Positions 23,167 to 35,365 of a stretch of DNA of 64,000 bases are shown here, one piece after another. The notes under the pieces were generated by a model. That model worked only from the letters and a program-made list of their open reading frames with translations. It ran no database searches and was not told where the DNA came from. Position numbers and translations under genes: made by a program. Every line of letters starts with the position of its first letter. Positions within the stretch are counted from its first letter, which is position 1. The stretch comes from Hericium rajendrae (lineage: Eukaryota > Basidiomycota > Agaricomycetes > Russulales > Hericiaceae), in contig CM065881.1 in the NCBI GenBank assembly GCA_033439255.1, positions 2,666,001-2,730,000 of the forward strand, written 5' to 3'.

Positions 23167-23188
23167 CTTTATCGTGTTCACGATAAAG
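23167..23188. promoter_or_regulatory. perfect inverted repeat upstream of HSE1
   Basis: Arms CTTTATCGTG and CACGATAAAG match perfectly around a TT centre, ending 37 bases before the HSE1 start codon in the shared MMS2/HSE1 promoter. It could be a dimer binding site containing two GATA cores, or a hairpin in the HSE1 leader. Confidence 0.55.
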
Positions 23189-23225
23189 CCGTCTTTTAGA
23201 CCTTCAAGCCCAGTAAACCGTCGAA

Positions 23226-25999
23226 ATGTTCAGGGGCGGAGGTGCAAACCCGTACGATGACATCGTCGGTAAGTCCATTACGCGTGTATTCTCCGGCTCG
23301 ACGGAATTAAGCTTCATTGAATGTCATAGTCAAGACAACGGATGAGAACCTCACCAGTGAGAACTGGGAGCTCATCATGAACCTCTGCGACAAGGTTCAA
23401 GACGAGGGCGAGCAAGGGTGAGTGCACGATCGAGCTGTTCCCACCGCACATCATTGAGCATCTCCTAGCGCACGGAATGTCATTGCTGCTATCCTCAAAC
23501 GGCTAACACACCGTAATGCGAACGTGCAACTGTATGCCCTCGCTCTGGCAGAGGCACTTACCAAGAACTGCGGAATTCAGCTGCATCGCGAGATCGCGTC
23601 TAGGGCATTTACCCAGGCTTTGGAAAAGCTGATCACGGATCGGGTCAGTTTCATTCTATTACTACACATAGGGCTGGTCTGACAAGGCTGCAGACCACAC
23701 ACGATAAAGTTAGAACCAAAGCACTGAGTCTTATAGCAATGTGGACTGCCGAGTGGGAGAACGATGCATCATTGGGCATAATGGAGGAATGCTTCGACAG
23801 TCTGAAGGCCAAGAGTAAGAATCACAGCATGACAATCTCAATCATGCATCTAAATTGCGATGCCCACAGATTACAGATTTGATACACCGCAAGAACCCCC
23901 TCCGCCCGAGGTGGATGACGAAGTCCGTCGTCGTGAGGAGGAAGAGCTTCAGCGGGCGTTGGAAATATCTGTACAGGACAAAGGCGGCCGTGCTGCTTGG
24001 GGTCAATACTCGCTAGCATCCTCGAGCGGTGCAGGCGGTTCAAGTTCGCACGCTGCTTATAAAGCCGCTGCCCAAGGATCTGCCGCTTCTTCCTCGTCCG
24101 CTTTGCCCCAGACGAACGCGACCGGCCCTTCTTACGCTGGATATGCTCCTAGCAACATTCGCACGGAAACGTTTGGCCTGCCGCAATATTCAGGTTCTTC
24201 CGCATCCAATGCAACAGTCCCTGGGTCGGCTGTCGACGAGCATGCACCACCTGCAGGGCCTCCTGCATCCGCTTCTCCTGCTCCTAGTATTACCAGCGGC
24301 GTTGTAACCCGAGTCCGCGCATTGCACACGTTTGAACCCTCAGAACCAGGAGAGCTCGCATTTGACAAAGGGGACATCATCAAGGTGGTAGACCGTGGAT
24401 ACAAGGATTGGTGGCGGGGACAGCTGAAGGGCCGCACTGGTATCTTCCCAGTCAACTATGTTGTGCGTATCTTGGATACCGACATTGATGATCTATGTTC
24501 TGATGTCACTCATCAATCGACAGGAACCTCTTCCCGAGCCAACGCCGAGCGAGCTTGCTGCAGAAGCTCAGCAAGAGTCTGCCGTGTTCGCTCAGGCGGC
24601 GAACGTCGATCGTTTGCTTACTATGTTGAGAACTTTGGACCCCGCCAAGGATAATCTGGCTGACAATGAGGAAATTCAAGAGCTGTATCGAGCCAGCATG
24701 GCTTTGCGGCCGAAGATTGTCAAGTTGATTGATAAGTATAGCCAGAAAAGAGGTATGCTAATGACGTCCTTTCGTCTGATTGAAGGCTTATCGTTATGAC
24801 AAGCCGATTTGGTGGCCATGAACGAAAGCTTTGTCAAGGCTCGCACGATATTTGACCGTATGATGGAAGATAGCCTCGCAAGGCATTCTGGTTGTGAGTG
24901 TCGTTGTATCATTCCCAGCATGGTCTTTTTATAGACATTATCTAGATTACGATCAGCGCCCACCTTATATGCAATCACAGTCGTCCTACCAAGCGCGTCC
25001 AGGATCAGCTCAGGGTGGATACGGTCGCGTTCCTCAGCCACAGTCATACGGCTGGAACCCCAGTCTGTATGAGCAGCCTGGATACAACGCATACCCTGCG
25101 CCAGCTGCTGCCTATCCGCCTGGCCAGGAAGGACCATATCCGCCACAGGCGCAGCCGTCGCAATCGTACGAAGCACTTAACTCCGGCGGCTATCCTGTCC
25201 AGCAGCCACAACAGCCGCCGTCCGCCCAGGGCGTATATCCGCAAGTCCAGCCCTATGGAGGTCAAGGGTACCCACAACAGCCGGCAGGCCAGCCTCCGTA
25301 TCCGAACCAGGTCTCCCAGCCAGAGTCTGTTGTACAGCAGCCTGATCCTCAGCTGCAGTCCCAGCCTCCGCAGCCAGCGCCTCATCCACAACCGCATGCT
25401 CAGTTGCAATCACCTCAGCCGCACCTGCATGCTCAGCTCCAATCGCCTCAATCACAATCCCAGCCCCAGCTCCAGCCCCAGCCCCAGCTGCAGGTTCAGC
25501 CCCAGGCAGCAGCAGCCCAGCCCCAGCCTCAGCAGCCCCAGCCCCAGCAGCAGCCCCAGCCTCAGGCCCAGCCACATTCGCCTCAGCAGCAGACCTCACC
25601 GCAGCAACAAGGACCGCCATATGTCTTCGATCCGAACCAGACATACCACGATCCTAACGTGCAAGCATGGGCCCACTACTACGCGCAGGGCGGAAAAGAC
25701 AAGACCGGTGCAGTGTACTTCTTCTCCGTGCCCGGCGTGACAGACGGCCCCCGCCCCCTCAGCCAGCCGCGCCCCCGATGGCCACCCCATCCGAGGAAAA
25801 ACACAGCAGCCTGACTCCCAAACCGCTCCCGTCCAGCAACACAGCCCGACCACCGCCGCGGCGTACCAGCCGTACCCGCACCAGCAGAACACGCACTCGA
25901 GTAGCGAGCTCGTCAACTGGGCGGGGCAGCAGCAGTCCCCGCAAGGCGAGCACACGGCCTTCGCAGCCCCGAACCCCGCGGCCGCATTCACGGCGGCCA

Positions 26000-26033
<34 letters not shown>

Positions 26034-26265
26034 TCAGCCGCCCGCGCGCCACGGCTCCGTCGGCCAGCCGACGTCACCTGGCGCGGGTCCCGCTCCGGCG
26101 CCGGGCTATGCCCCGCCATATGGCCCGCCTTCCCAGGAGGGCTGGCAGAGCCAGTATCAGGGCCTGCCCGGCCAGCTTGCAGGGATGCGCGTGGGCGGCG
26201 ATACGGCCCAGGACGCGCCGCCAGGGCAGGGCGCACACGAGCAGCCGCAGGGTGTGGGAGCCTGA
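23226..26265 (+). CDS. HSE1: ESCRT-0 subunit Hse1 (STAM)
   Basis: Exons 23226-23268, 23330-23417, 23469-23643, 23694-23814, 23870-24462, 24524-24752, 24804-24893 and 24946 on. Domains in order: VHS (about residues 1-140), ubiquitin-interacting motif (EEELQRALEISVQDK), SH3 (ALHTFEPSEPGELAFDKGD to GIFPVNYV), GAT helices, then a long Gln/Pro-rich tail with PYVFDPNQTYHDPNVQAWA and a ten-residue Gln run. With Vps27 it binds ubiquitinated cargo at endosomes for sorting into multivesicular bodies. As written the frame stops at 25814. One missing base in a C run (25746-25758) and one in an A run (25797-25801) would carry it to the stop at 26265, whose frame is clearly coding; both look like sequencing errors. 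Confidence 0.92.
26008..26037 (+). repeat. CAG trinucleotide repeat
   Basis: About ten CAG codons encode the poly-Gln run in the tail of Hse1. Confidence 0.8.
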
Positions 26266-26692
26266 ATGCCAGTTGTCTTGGCAACGGGTTGATGTGATAA
26301 GGATGATGTGTTGTAATGGTGGTGCATGAAAAGGACCGCGGACGGGGAGAGATGGTTTACACAAGAGCCGTATAAGACGATATTCTCGGCAGTATGAGAT
26401 ATACCTCGTGTTTTGTAATTGTTATGTGTCGGTATGCACTTCAGTATGTAAACATCCAATCTACCAAGTTCTTAGTTTTGGCGATGAGTATGTCGTAGTC
26501 GCGGATCCGGTAGGCGGCGGCTCAGTGGGGACGGCGGGACTCATGCAAAGAAATCGTGATATCTCATTAGGATCCAGTTATTACAATCAGTAACTCATAC
26601 AATGAGGTCCGATAGGTATGACACGAACAGCGTGCGTTCAAAACTAGCAAACAAAATATTAGGCACATACACCTGAATGAACATAGGCGCGC
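26266..26692. other. convergent 3' spacer
   Basis: Between the 3' ends of HSE1 (+) and the TMEM16-like gene (-). AT-rich, no gene seen; presumably both 3' untranslated regions and polyadenylation signals. Confidence 0.5.
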
Positions 26693-29178
26693 CTATGCCT
26701 CCTTGATAGCCCTCCCAATTTCGTCCGGGCCCTCGTCATACTCCCAGAATGTCTTTGTCGCCTCCTGCCGCTCCTGCTCCTTCTTTAGCATCTTCGGGTC
26801 TGCGCCGATAAATCCCACCTCGCCCTCGACGCTCTTCAGATACGTCTCCTTGACCTCCCGCGCCGCGCGCTCCATCTGCGCCTCCTCCTTGCTGCCCTTC
26901 CACACCAGCCGCTCGAGCACATGGCGCACCGCAACGCGCAGCACGATGTATCCGTGGCTCGCACCTAGAGCAATGAGCAACGCGCTCACGAGCAGGTTGC
27001 GCGTGCTCCGCGTCCCAAGCGAGATGTCGCCGGTGCTGAGGCCAGCCGCTGTAACTGCATGGTCGCGCTCGATCGCGGTGGACAACGGTGTAGTCTGATC
27101 GACTGGCCGAAAGAGGTATACGAGGGCAGAATTGGTGAGGGCCGCGAGCCAGGTGAGAAACGAGAGGCAGTCGAGCCACGGCCCAATCGTGTCGGCGCGC
27201 TTGGGCAACGGGCGGCGGCAATGCGTTACGATCTTGAACGCATCAGAGCGCAGCTCCAGAAGATTGTTCAGCAGTGCCATGGCTGCATCAAGGTAAAAAG
27301 TATATCGGAGATCTGCATCAGGGTTCTCTTGCTCAGGGTGGAGCAGAACCTTACTTACCTGAAGCCAGCGGCCAGATCGTCGACCACAGCGCGACGTAAC
27401 CGAACTGCGTCACCATCTCGCTGTACTCCTCGAAGAGGTCGTAGTCGGGCAGCGCGACCTCCCTGCGCACGCGCTCGAGGAATTCGCGTTCCCCGCGATC
27501 GCTCACGCCGTTTTTCTCGTCCTCAAACCCCACGCGCTTCTTTCCTCGCGCCGGCGTCCCGGTCCCTGACTTTGTGTAGCTCGGGCGGCGCTTGCCGACG
27601 CCGCGGCCGGAGCGGACGGCGTGGAGTGCGCGCACGATGAACGGCAGCCCAACCTCCGTGAACGTGTTGATAACCTGGTTCGTGACGGTGTACGCGAACA
27701 TCTGGCTCTGCAGTCTCCCACGATTGAGCTTGGCGTGCGCGGCGCCGGAGTCGGATTCAAAGAACTTGTGGGCGTCCGTGCCTTTCTCTGCGACGGTGTT
27801 ATAGTGGCGTTGAGCGCAGCGGAAGCGGCTGAATCGAGGGCAGCACCGGTCTTGAACAACGATGACTGAACGTAGTTCATCACCGGTTCCCCGAAAGGGA
27901 CATAGACAAAAGCAGACAGCGCGAGTCCAAGATATGCAACCATTGCAGATAGAGAGAATGTCTTGATGGTAAGAGAATAGTCGTATGAGGATTGGTGTCG
28001 ATGATTTTCCCAGTCCGTGAACGACTTTGCGTATGACTGATAGAAGGAGATAAAGCGGGGAATAATGGCGATGAAAAGCACCGTCGGTAGGAAAGACTGT
28101 AAACATGGATCAGATTCAGACAGCATCAAGATCCAAAAGGACCACTCACAACATATCCATGTCCGGGTCCATTATACAAGGTGGTGACGAAAGCCTCAAA
28201 GATAAATATTCCGGTGAGCAGTGTGAAGAGAATCCCTGCGAATAATAAGATGACGGGTGTGCTTGCGAGCATCCTTAGCTCTCGCTTCCACCAAGGGAAG
28301 TCTTTGCTATATTGTGCTCTTCGCGTCTCGACACGGAAGACGCCTTGAGTTCCCCAACGCACAGACAGAGTACGTTGACGGATGCGCCAGTGTTCGACAA
28401 ACACAATCGACCATAGGAAGAGGAGAGAAGAATAAAGGGTGGAATACGGGTTTCCGAAATAGTAAAAGGCAAGACCTGCCGCGGCAATAAATCCAAGAGC
28501 GGTTGTGTAAGAGACAAGAAATGCGAAGTAGAAGGCGATGGCTTCTCCGAACTAGAAGGATATGGTATGTTATCCTTATCGTGTGACACGTTGAATAGGG
28601 CATACCTGGCTCCTGATTGTGTCAAGCTGTTCGAAGCGGACTTGTCGTTTCGCGATAGAGTGAAGCCATACTTCGTTGAACTCGGGATCGTGGAGTGCCA
28701 TAATGGACTCGACACGATCCCACTCCTTTGCTTCTGGAGTGATTCCGAGACCGCCGTCCACAGCTGTGGACGTGACATAAGAGTGCACAAGACGAAGGCG
28801 CTCTGCAGGACTCAAAGAATGTACATCAAGTTCGCGAGAACTTGACGGTAAAGTGGAGGAAGCAAGTCCGTAGAGGAAGTCTGAGTGTCTGGGAACCATA
28901 CGCGTTCAAGGTCGCGTCAGGCCATTCAGCCCGGAGTACACGTACCTTTCGCGCTGCATGAGACGCGCCAGCTGATCAACAGAACATCGCAACAGCACAA
29001 GGAGTTGTCCCTGTCTCTCTCCGCGACGACCTACCGCCTGGATGCCAGCCTTGCGGAGTGTGTCCACAAGGCGAGTGTATTGCTGTTCGGCATACTGAGC
29101 GTCCTCTTTGGCCTGCTGCCTCGAGAATGTCTTAGACGAGGCGCGAAATACGACGACGAGGTCGACATCGGGATGCAT
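26693..29178 (-). CDS. Ist2/anoctamin (TMEM16)-like membrane protein
   Basis: Exons 29178-28946, 28888-28606, 28551-28150, 28096-27847, 27787-27359 and 27282-26693 give 728 residues. A soluble N-terminal domain (about 170 residues) is followed by many transmembrane segments, including FGEAIAFYFAFLVSYTTALG and TPVILLFAGILFTLLTGIFI, and the TMEM16-type block QMFAYTVTNQVINTFTEVGL, EMVTQFGYVALWSTIWPLA, LLELRSDAFKIV. Yeast Ist2 tethers ER to plasma membrane; animal and some fungal relatives are lipid scramblases or channels. The 59-base intron 27846-27788 has a weak GTGCTG donor, but it restores frame; a one-base indel is the alternative. The start at 29178 is the first ATG in frame; the frame upstream has none. 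Confidence 0.88.
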
Positions 29179-30149
29179 GGTGGTGGACGTTGAAGACGAT
29201 GAGGAGGGAAGAATGGTGGGCACGTTGCATTCACGCTATGACGTGACCGGGGCGAGGTACGATAAATCGTGGGAAATTCAATTATAGAGAATGTCGGCCC
29301 GGCCGGCCGACCGGCCGAGGATGCCGGTTGCCATGGCAGGCGGAACCCGAGAGACGGGCGCTTAAGGCGACAATCTTGGGTGAGTGATTCGACATCGCAC
29401 AGCTCATCCTTTTCGCTGTTCCTGTCGTCTTCCCCGCCGCTATTCTCGGTGTGCGTTCTGCAGTGCAGAAGCCTTTCGACTCCAGTGAGTACATGGCGTC
29501 CATTTTTGTGTGAAATCCAGGTCTAACTCCGAATGATCACAGACGCGGACGTCCTCCCGGACTCACACCAGTCAAAATTTGTCTGAGCGGCGGACGCGTT
29601 TGTGCACGTGTCCGTTCAGACCGCTTTCAGGGTTTCCATTACACTCCTTTGCCTTCCCGCTCCTTTACTCGTCCCTCCTTCTTACCCCAGGACCCCTCCT
29701 TTGTCTCCGTCTGTTCATACTACCTCCAAGTCGTCTGGACGTTCTTTTCATTTCGGAATTCGCATTCATTATCATACGGCATTTTCGTTAGCAACGAGTC
29801 TTCGATCCCCAGTCTTCTCGCTCTGCTTGTCATTCTACACGTGGTGATTCTGACGGCCTACCACGCGTACAACCCATCGACAACACCTACAAACGCTGGT
29901 GTTATAAACCTTCATCCCGGTCCACTCGCTGCCGTTCCCATCTCAGGCCTGTCTAATTATGTGAGCGTCGGCAATAGTGCTCCTTTAATTCATGCTGATG
30001 AATGTCATGATTACTTGCCCTAGGCTTTGTTCGTGCTGTACATGCCATTAACGTTTGCTCTGATCTCAAACGAAATTCTCTAAAGACACTGTAATGTGTT
30101 TTCTCCTTTCTAGAAGATAAGAGCTCATATTTTTGTAGGCTAAACCTGC
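29179..30149. other. divergent promoter region
   Basis: Nearly 1 kb between the TMEM16-like gene (-) and the Ser-rich gene (+). It contains a GC-rich, nearly palindromic block of GGCCGGCC units (about 29293-29318) and a long pyrimidine-rich tract (about 29590-29830), which suits a long 5' leader of the plus-strand gene. An ATTTTTGTAG just before 30150 may be an acceptor for an intron in that leader. Confidence 0.45.
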
Positions 30150-33100
30150 ATGGCCTTCTTATTTTCCTCCTCAGACTCAGAATCAGCGGCACGAACCACG
30201 TCTTCCATCGACCGGTCGAGTCGTCACTACCAATCATTTTCCGGTTCCACATCATCGTCACACCGAACGCCCAAGCGCTCAATAGGACAGGACGAGAATT
30301 ACGATTCTCCCCCTACCTCAGTAACCTCCCCATCCTCCATTGTCATTCCCAGGTGGATGGAATCCAGTCGAAGACGGGAACCGAAGGCTTCAGAATCGTC
30401 AAACATGTCTCCAATGGTAGTCACTTCTAGGACAGCTTCGTCCGCCGCATGTGAGCCGAAGTTATCTGTGTCAGGGACGTCGAGGAAAGAGTCATCCCAT
30501 CGAAAAGACCCTTCGCCTGAGGGTTCCAAACGAGCACAACACGCAGTGTCGATGTCGGATATGCGCGTCCGTTCCACGCACGCGAGCGCCCATCACCCAA
30601 TGCCCAGTGAATTCGGACAGCTGTCCATCAAACAGGCTTCATCATCATCAACGCCGATCACACAACTATCTGCCAACACCTCTCGATCCGGCTCGCAGTC
30701 AGACTCGGGCTTGAAAGTGCGTCGCCCGCACGAGTATTCATCTGCAGCCTCGAAGCACAATCTCCATCTATTACCTGTCGACTTTCGCCAACCTTCGCCG
30801 ACGTCACCTGCTCGCATGGCCGCCTCTGGCAGTGCCTCGGACGGTGGCGGAAGCTCTGACCGCGCGTCCAGCCCGCTGATTGCCTCTCGACACGACATCA
30901 AGCGGCTTCTGAGCAAGCCTGCAGCCCCATCCCGCGCCTCGACGATATCCATCACTTCCGACTCTGACTCGCCTGCGACCAACTTTGCATGGTCACCCTC
31001 GTCCATGTATGGCTCGGGCTCGCCACGACGGGGCAGGATCGACGAGCTTGCAGAGTCTCCCAGCACAAGCAGACGGACGAAGGCCGGAAAGATGCGTGCC
31101 GTGAGTACGTCCGCGGAGCTCGGCGTGGCCACTCTGGGCGTTGACGACAGGAGCACACGCTCGCGGCCCGGCTCTTCGCGCGGGTCGTCCACCCACAGAG
31201 ACGCACCAGGCTCCTCGTCCTCGAAGGATAAAGACAAGGACAAGGAATGGCACGCGCGGAACGTGCTGAAAAAGCGCTCGGCTGGCGACGGCCTGCGGCC
31301 CGGCTCTGCGCTCGTGTCGCCCTTGGATACGACGCCAGAGTCCCTCAGACCTGGCAGCGGCCGCCACGGGTCCCTGGCGAAACCGCATGCCGATCTGGCA
31401 TTTGAGCGATCTCCACGGAGCACGTCCTCGCTATCGCGCGCGACCCACGAGGCTCAGGCGCCGCCACAAATCCGCGACAGCCCTCGCCGACGCCGAAGCT
31501 CACTCCTGCGGGCGCAATCGCGCAGGCATACAAGGCCCAGAACGATCGACGCGAGGAGCTCGCGTCCCAGGCCCGTGGGGAGGAAGAGCATCCACGGATG
31601 CCGTCCAGCTCGAGCTTGGGCGACCTGAAGCAGTGGCAGCTTCCGACGTCGCTTCCCTTCGAGGCGTATCTGAACGAGCACAGGAGGACAGGGCCAGGCA
31701 AGCGCAATCAAGTTCTTCCCCTGCAGACATGGACGAGGCGCGTGCACCGTACTATACTGTGTTCGGCAGCACGACCGGGCGCGTGGTGGCGGTAGGCAGT
31801 GCGGAGGACGACAGGCTGACGTTCACCGGCGCTGGCGCCGGGGAGGTCGACCGGGGACGGTCGACGACGCCCACCGCGCGCACGACGGTGTCGGCGCAGC
31901 ACACGCCCAGCGTGCGGCAGTCGCTCTCGCGCAAGATGTCTGGGCGCTTTCGGCGCGCGAAGGCGGAGAGCCAGGCGACCAACATCCCGGCGCCGATTGC
32001 GGAGTTTGCGCGCGGCGGGCGGCCGAGTTTGCAGGAGCGGCGGTCGGCGAGTCTGCCGAAGGAGCGGAGAAAGAGTCTGCGGCTGTCGATGGACGACGGC
32101 GATGACCTAGGCACATCATCGTATAAATCGCGGAGTGCGCCTTCTTCCAAACATTCTGGTTCGAAGAAGTCGGCCACGCCTTCTGCTTCCGATGAGACGT
32201 ACCCCGCTCCTGCGGGCGCTCGAGGCAAGCTGCACAAAGAGAAGGAGCGAGAGAAGGGCAAGGAGAAGGAGAAGGACCAGGAAGAGGAGATGTCGCCGGG
32301 CGGAAAGCTGTGGAAGCTGGTGAAGCGTATCAGCACCGGTGGGCTGCGCGACCGGTATCAATCCGGAGGGAGCATCCTGCCGCCGCCACCAGTCCCCGCC
32401 ATCCCGAAAGGGCTGCTCAGCGTGCCGTCGTCGCGCGCCACGTTCGAGGTGCGCACGCCGACCGAAAGCCCTGGCGAGCCTGGATCTGGCGTCAATCGCT
32501 TCATGCAGTCGAGGACGTCCTTGTCCGGTGTCCGACCCTCGAGTGCACATGGGCGAGAGAAGCCTGAGAAGCCGGCATCAAGACGGCCGTCTACAGGTCT
32601 TCCGAAGGGCCATAGACCGAGCACTGCTACACGCTCCTCTTCACCTCATTCGTCCACTGATATGGCGTCGACGCAGTTTTTTCATCGCACGCATTCTAAC
32701 CATTCGTCGTCCTCGTCATATGGCGGAGAGCTGCCTCCCATACCGAGGACGTCTATCGGGAAATGGATCCTTCCGCCGAGCGAGCTTTACAGGCTTGATT
32801 CGGGACAGGCTGATACCTCCGCACCGTCTCCCCGACGGTCGACAGCGCAATCGACACCGCCGTCGCAGACCATACCCACATTGCCCTCGCTGCCCCATCC
32901 CCCGCGAAAACCCACACTTCCTGCACAAAATGACAGTCCGCCGTCCTCATCCAGATCCTCCCTCGACATCCCTCTTTTCTCGACGGCCAAGGCCGTAAAT
33001 AGATTCTCCCAACGCAAACCTTCTGTGAGCCACACACACGAGACGCGTCCTTCTTTGAAGATAATATCCTCTTCCATGCCCAAGTCCGACTTCGGCTTGG

Positions 33101-33510
33101 TCTCGTCAACGTCCCTTGTTCCACCGCGCCCCGCGCGTAGCAGCCGCCGGCCCTCGGCTACCACTATATCTCCGCTCTCTTCCGACGCAAGCCACTCGCC
33201 CATGAGGCCGCCCACCGCGCTGAGCATCGACACGAGCGATACGCTCTCCGTCACGAAGAGCAACGACTCCGCTGACGGGCACAGCAACGCGTCGACGGCG
33301 CGGCAGCAGCAGGGCTCGCCCGTCGCGCAGCTCACGTTCCGCGAGTTCGACCAGTCGTCGCCGCGCACGGCGTGGACGGAGCAGGAGAAGCACCAGAAGT
33401 GGGAGGATCTGCTCGAGCGCAGCGCGCGGGCGGGCGGCACGCTGCACCTCGGCGAGGGCGGGCTGCTGTCGGACAGCATGCGGTTTTCGAACTACTCCGA
33501 GTCCATGTGA
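30150..33510 (+). CDS. large Ser-rich low-complexity protein, unknown function
   Basis: About 1,120 residues with no intron found inside the coding part. The sequence is dominated by Ser, Pro, Arg and acidic/basic stretches, with many possible phosphorylation sites. Ordered-looking islands are ARAPYYTVFGSTTGRVVAVG (about 31740), SRKMSGRFRRAKAE, GGKLWKLVKRISTGGLRDRY (about 32305), and the C-terminal FREFDQSSPRTAWTEQEKHQ, ending NYSESM. I do not recognise the family. As written, the start frame ends at 31628 and the rest lies in two other frames. One base missing in each of a C run (31481-31483) and a G run (near 31683) would join them, which fits sequencing error. The cluster of serines and basic patches suggests a signalling or cortical scaffold, but that is a guess. 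Confidence 0.7.
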
Positions 33511-33960
33511 TGACGTACGTACGACGAGTGCAGTGTTCCCTTTTCAATATACCCCAGCTGTCAGCATGTTGTTATCCTGCATATCTTTAATTGCGTACCT
33601 AGTAGACTACATTTGCTAGTGGAAGACTGTCGTACATCGTAATTGCATCCGGCTCGTTCGATACCTGTGTTATACCATCCATATTTGCCACATTCCACTC
33701 TGTCTATTTCGATTGTAAATCGAGCTCCTGTATTATAACACTTTCATTTGCATTCTGAATATTCACATTTTTGAACGGAGCCTGCGAAGCGACGACTTGT
33801 CATGAGCACAAGATTGCCGATCCTCGCGGCTAATGAGCGCGTTATTTACGGTTGTTGACGCGCGCCCTCACCACGTCAGACAACGATCGTGAGCTGTCGC
33901 GACACGTACGAAACGACCTTGCTCTCCTCCATTCCTCGCCCCTTCTCCCCCACAACATCA
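33511..33960. other. intergenic
   Basis: AT-rich 3' flank of the Ser-rich gene (with TTTCAATAT and TATAACAC sequences) followed by the promoter of the next plus-strand gene. No gene seen. Confidence 0.45.
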
Positions 33961-35186
33961 ATGGGCTCATCCCAGAGCAGCATGGCCACGTTTGTCCTCA
34001 CCGCCTTCGTCATCGCTGGCGCCGGCGCCGCAGGCTACCTCCATTATACCGGTGGCGCCTCCGCCGCCACCGCGCAGCCCGCTCCCACAACGGACTCAGA
34101 TGCTGGCATATCGGGTGCGAAGAGGAAGCAGAAGAAGAAGAAAGGCCTGTCTGACGACGCCCCCACCGCGGCGGCGCGCACGAAGCAATCCCCGCCGACC
34201 GTGATGCCCGTCCCACAGGTACTCACCGTGCCCGGCGCGTTCGAGCCGGCATCGAGCGTGGAGGACAACGCAGCCGCCAAGGCGAAGAAGTCCAAGAAGA
34301 AGAAGGGGAAGAAGGCCGCAGGCGCCGAGGGGCGGCTCGCGCCGCCCGCGGGCGCGGACTCGCTGTCGGACTCGTCGGCCGGCGTGACGCCCGTCCCGCC
34401 GTCCGCCAGCGCGAAGGCGAAGGCGAAGCGCGCGACGCCGCCAGGGCGGGCGGCAGAGGACGCGCCTGGAGAGGAGCGTTGGACGCGGGTAGAGTCGCGG
34501 AGGAAGGTGAAGCCTGTGCGGGAGGATCCTGCGATGGGGGCGGAGAAGCCGACGGTACCTGCTATCGACACTACTGCACACACCGGGAGTGATGCGGGGA
34601 TCACGACGTCTGTCACTGGCGGGTCTTCCCCTGGGACGGAGGACGATGGCTCTAAAGGGGGTGATGAGTGCGTCGCAAGCTTGATTTGCTTTTGATCGTG
34701 GACTAGCTAACATCACCCGCATTTCTAGGACGCTGAAGACGTCTACTGCGAGTCTTTCAGAGAATCCTGCTGTGATGCCGGTGCGGATTCAGCCAGGCGA
34801 CAAGCCGGCCAAGGGATTCACCTGGGATGACTATGAGGGCGTGCAGATTGATAACCACGCGGACGACGAAGATGACGGTGGTTGGGGTGTTGTCAAGAGT
34901 AAGGGACGCTCTAGTATGTATCCTTCCTTTTCATCCGGTTGTAATGTCTCATTTGGTTATTCATTCAGAGTTCAATCAGCCGTCGGGACAGACTTCCGCT
35001 AGCAAAGCTCCGGAGACAATGACCAAGAAGCAGAGGCAGAACGCCGCGAAGCGCGAGGCTCAGAAGGCAGCCAAAGAGGACGCGGAGGCAGAACGGCTGG
35101 CCATCCTTTCTCGGCACAAGCGAGAACTAGAACAAGCTAAAATGGCCGAGCAGTTTGGGCAGAAGGCGAAAGGTTCCATGCTATAG
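33961..35186 (+). CDS. membrane-anchored Lys-rich protein, unknown function
   Basis: Exons 33961-34667, 34729-34913 and 34969-35186 give 369 residues. An N-terminal hydrophobic segment (MATFVLTAFVIAGAGAAGYL, residues 8-27) looks like a signal anchor. It is followed by Lys-rich clusters (KRKQKKKKG, KKSKKKKGKK), a Pro/Ala-rich linker, an ERWTRVESRRKVKP motif, an acidic DDYEGVQIDNHADDEDDGGW block ahead of GVVKSK, and a charged predicted coiled coil at the end (KKQRQNAAKREAQKAAKE). I do not know the family. The layout recalls ER-anchored proteins with cytosolic basic tails, such as ribosome- or RNA-binding factors, but this is inference. Start chosen at 33961; an internal ATG at 33982 would remove only seven residues. 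Confidence 0.8.
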
Positions 35187-35365
35187 CGAGCGCCTGAAGT
35201 CGGGCTGGCTTTATCTTGGCTCATGATTCTGATTCCGAGGCGTTTCTTGCGTTGATCTTCATTTCGTTCTGGCGGGTACCTGGGACATGTGCTATCACTG
35301 TATCCTTATTCATAGCTGTCTATCGTTCTTTTACATTCTTCCTTTGCACGTTCGCCTACCACTTT

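Noticed and set aside
25380-25570. CRISPR-like or satellite repeats
   Set aside because: These are Gln/Pro codon repeats within the Hse1 tail, without unique spacers.
27788-27846. Frameshift in the TMEM16-like gene
   Set aside because: A 59-base GT-AG intron of typical size restores the frame exactly, so a break is not needed, although the donor is weak.
29293-29318. GGCCGGCC-rich near-palindrome as a hairpin terminator or operator
   Set aside because: GC-rich tandem units give palindromes easily, and it is not placed at a gene end.
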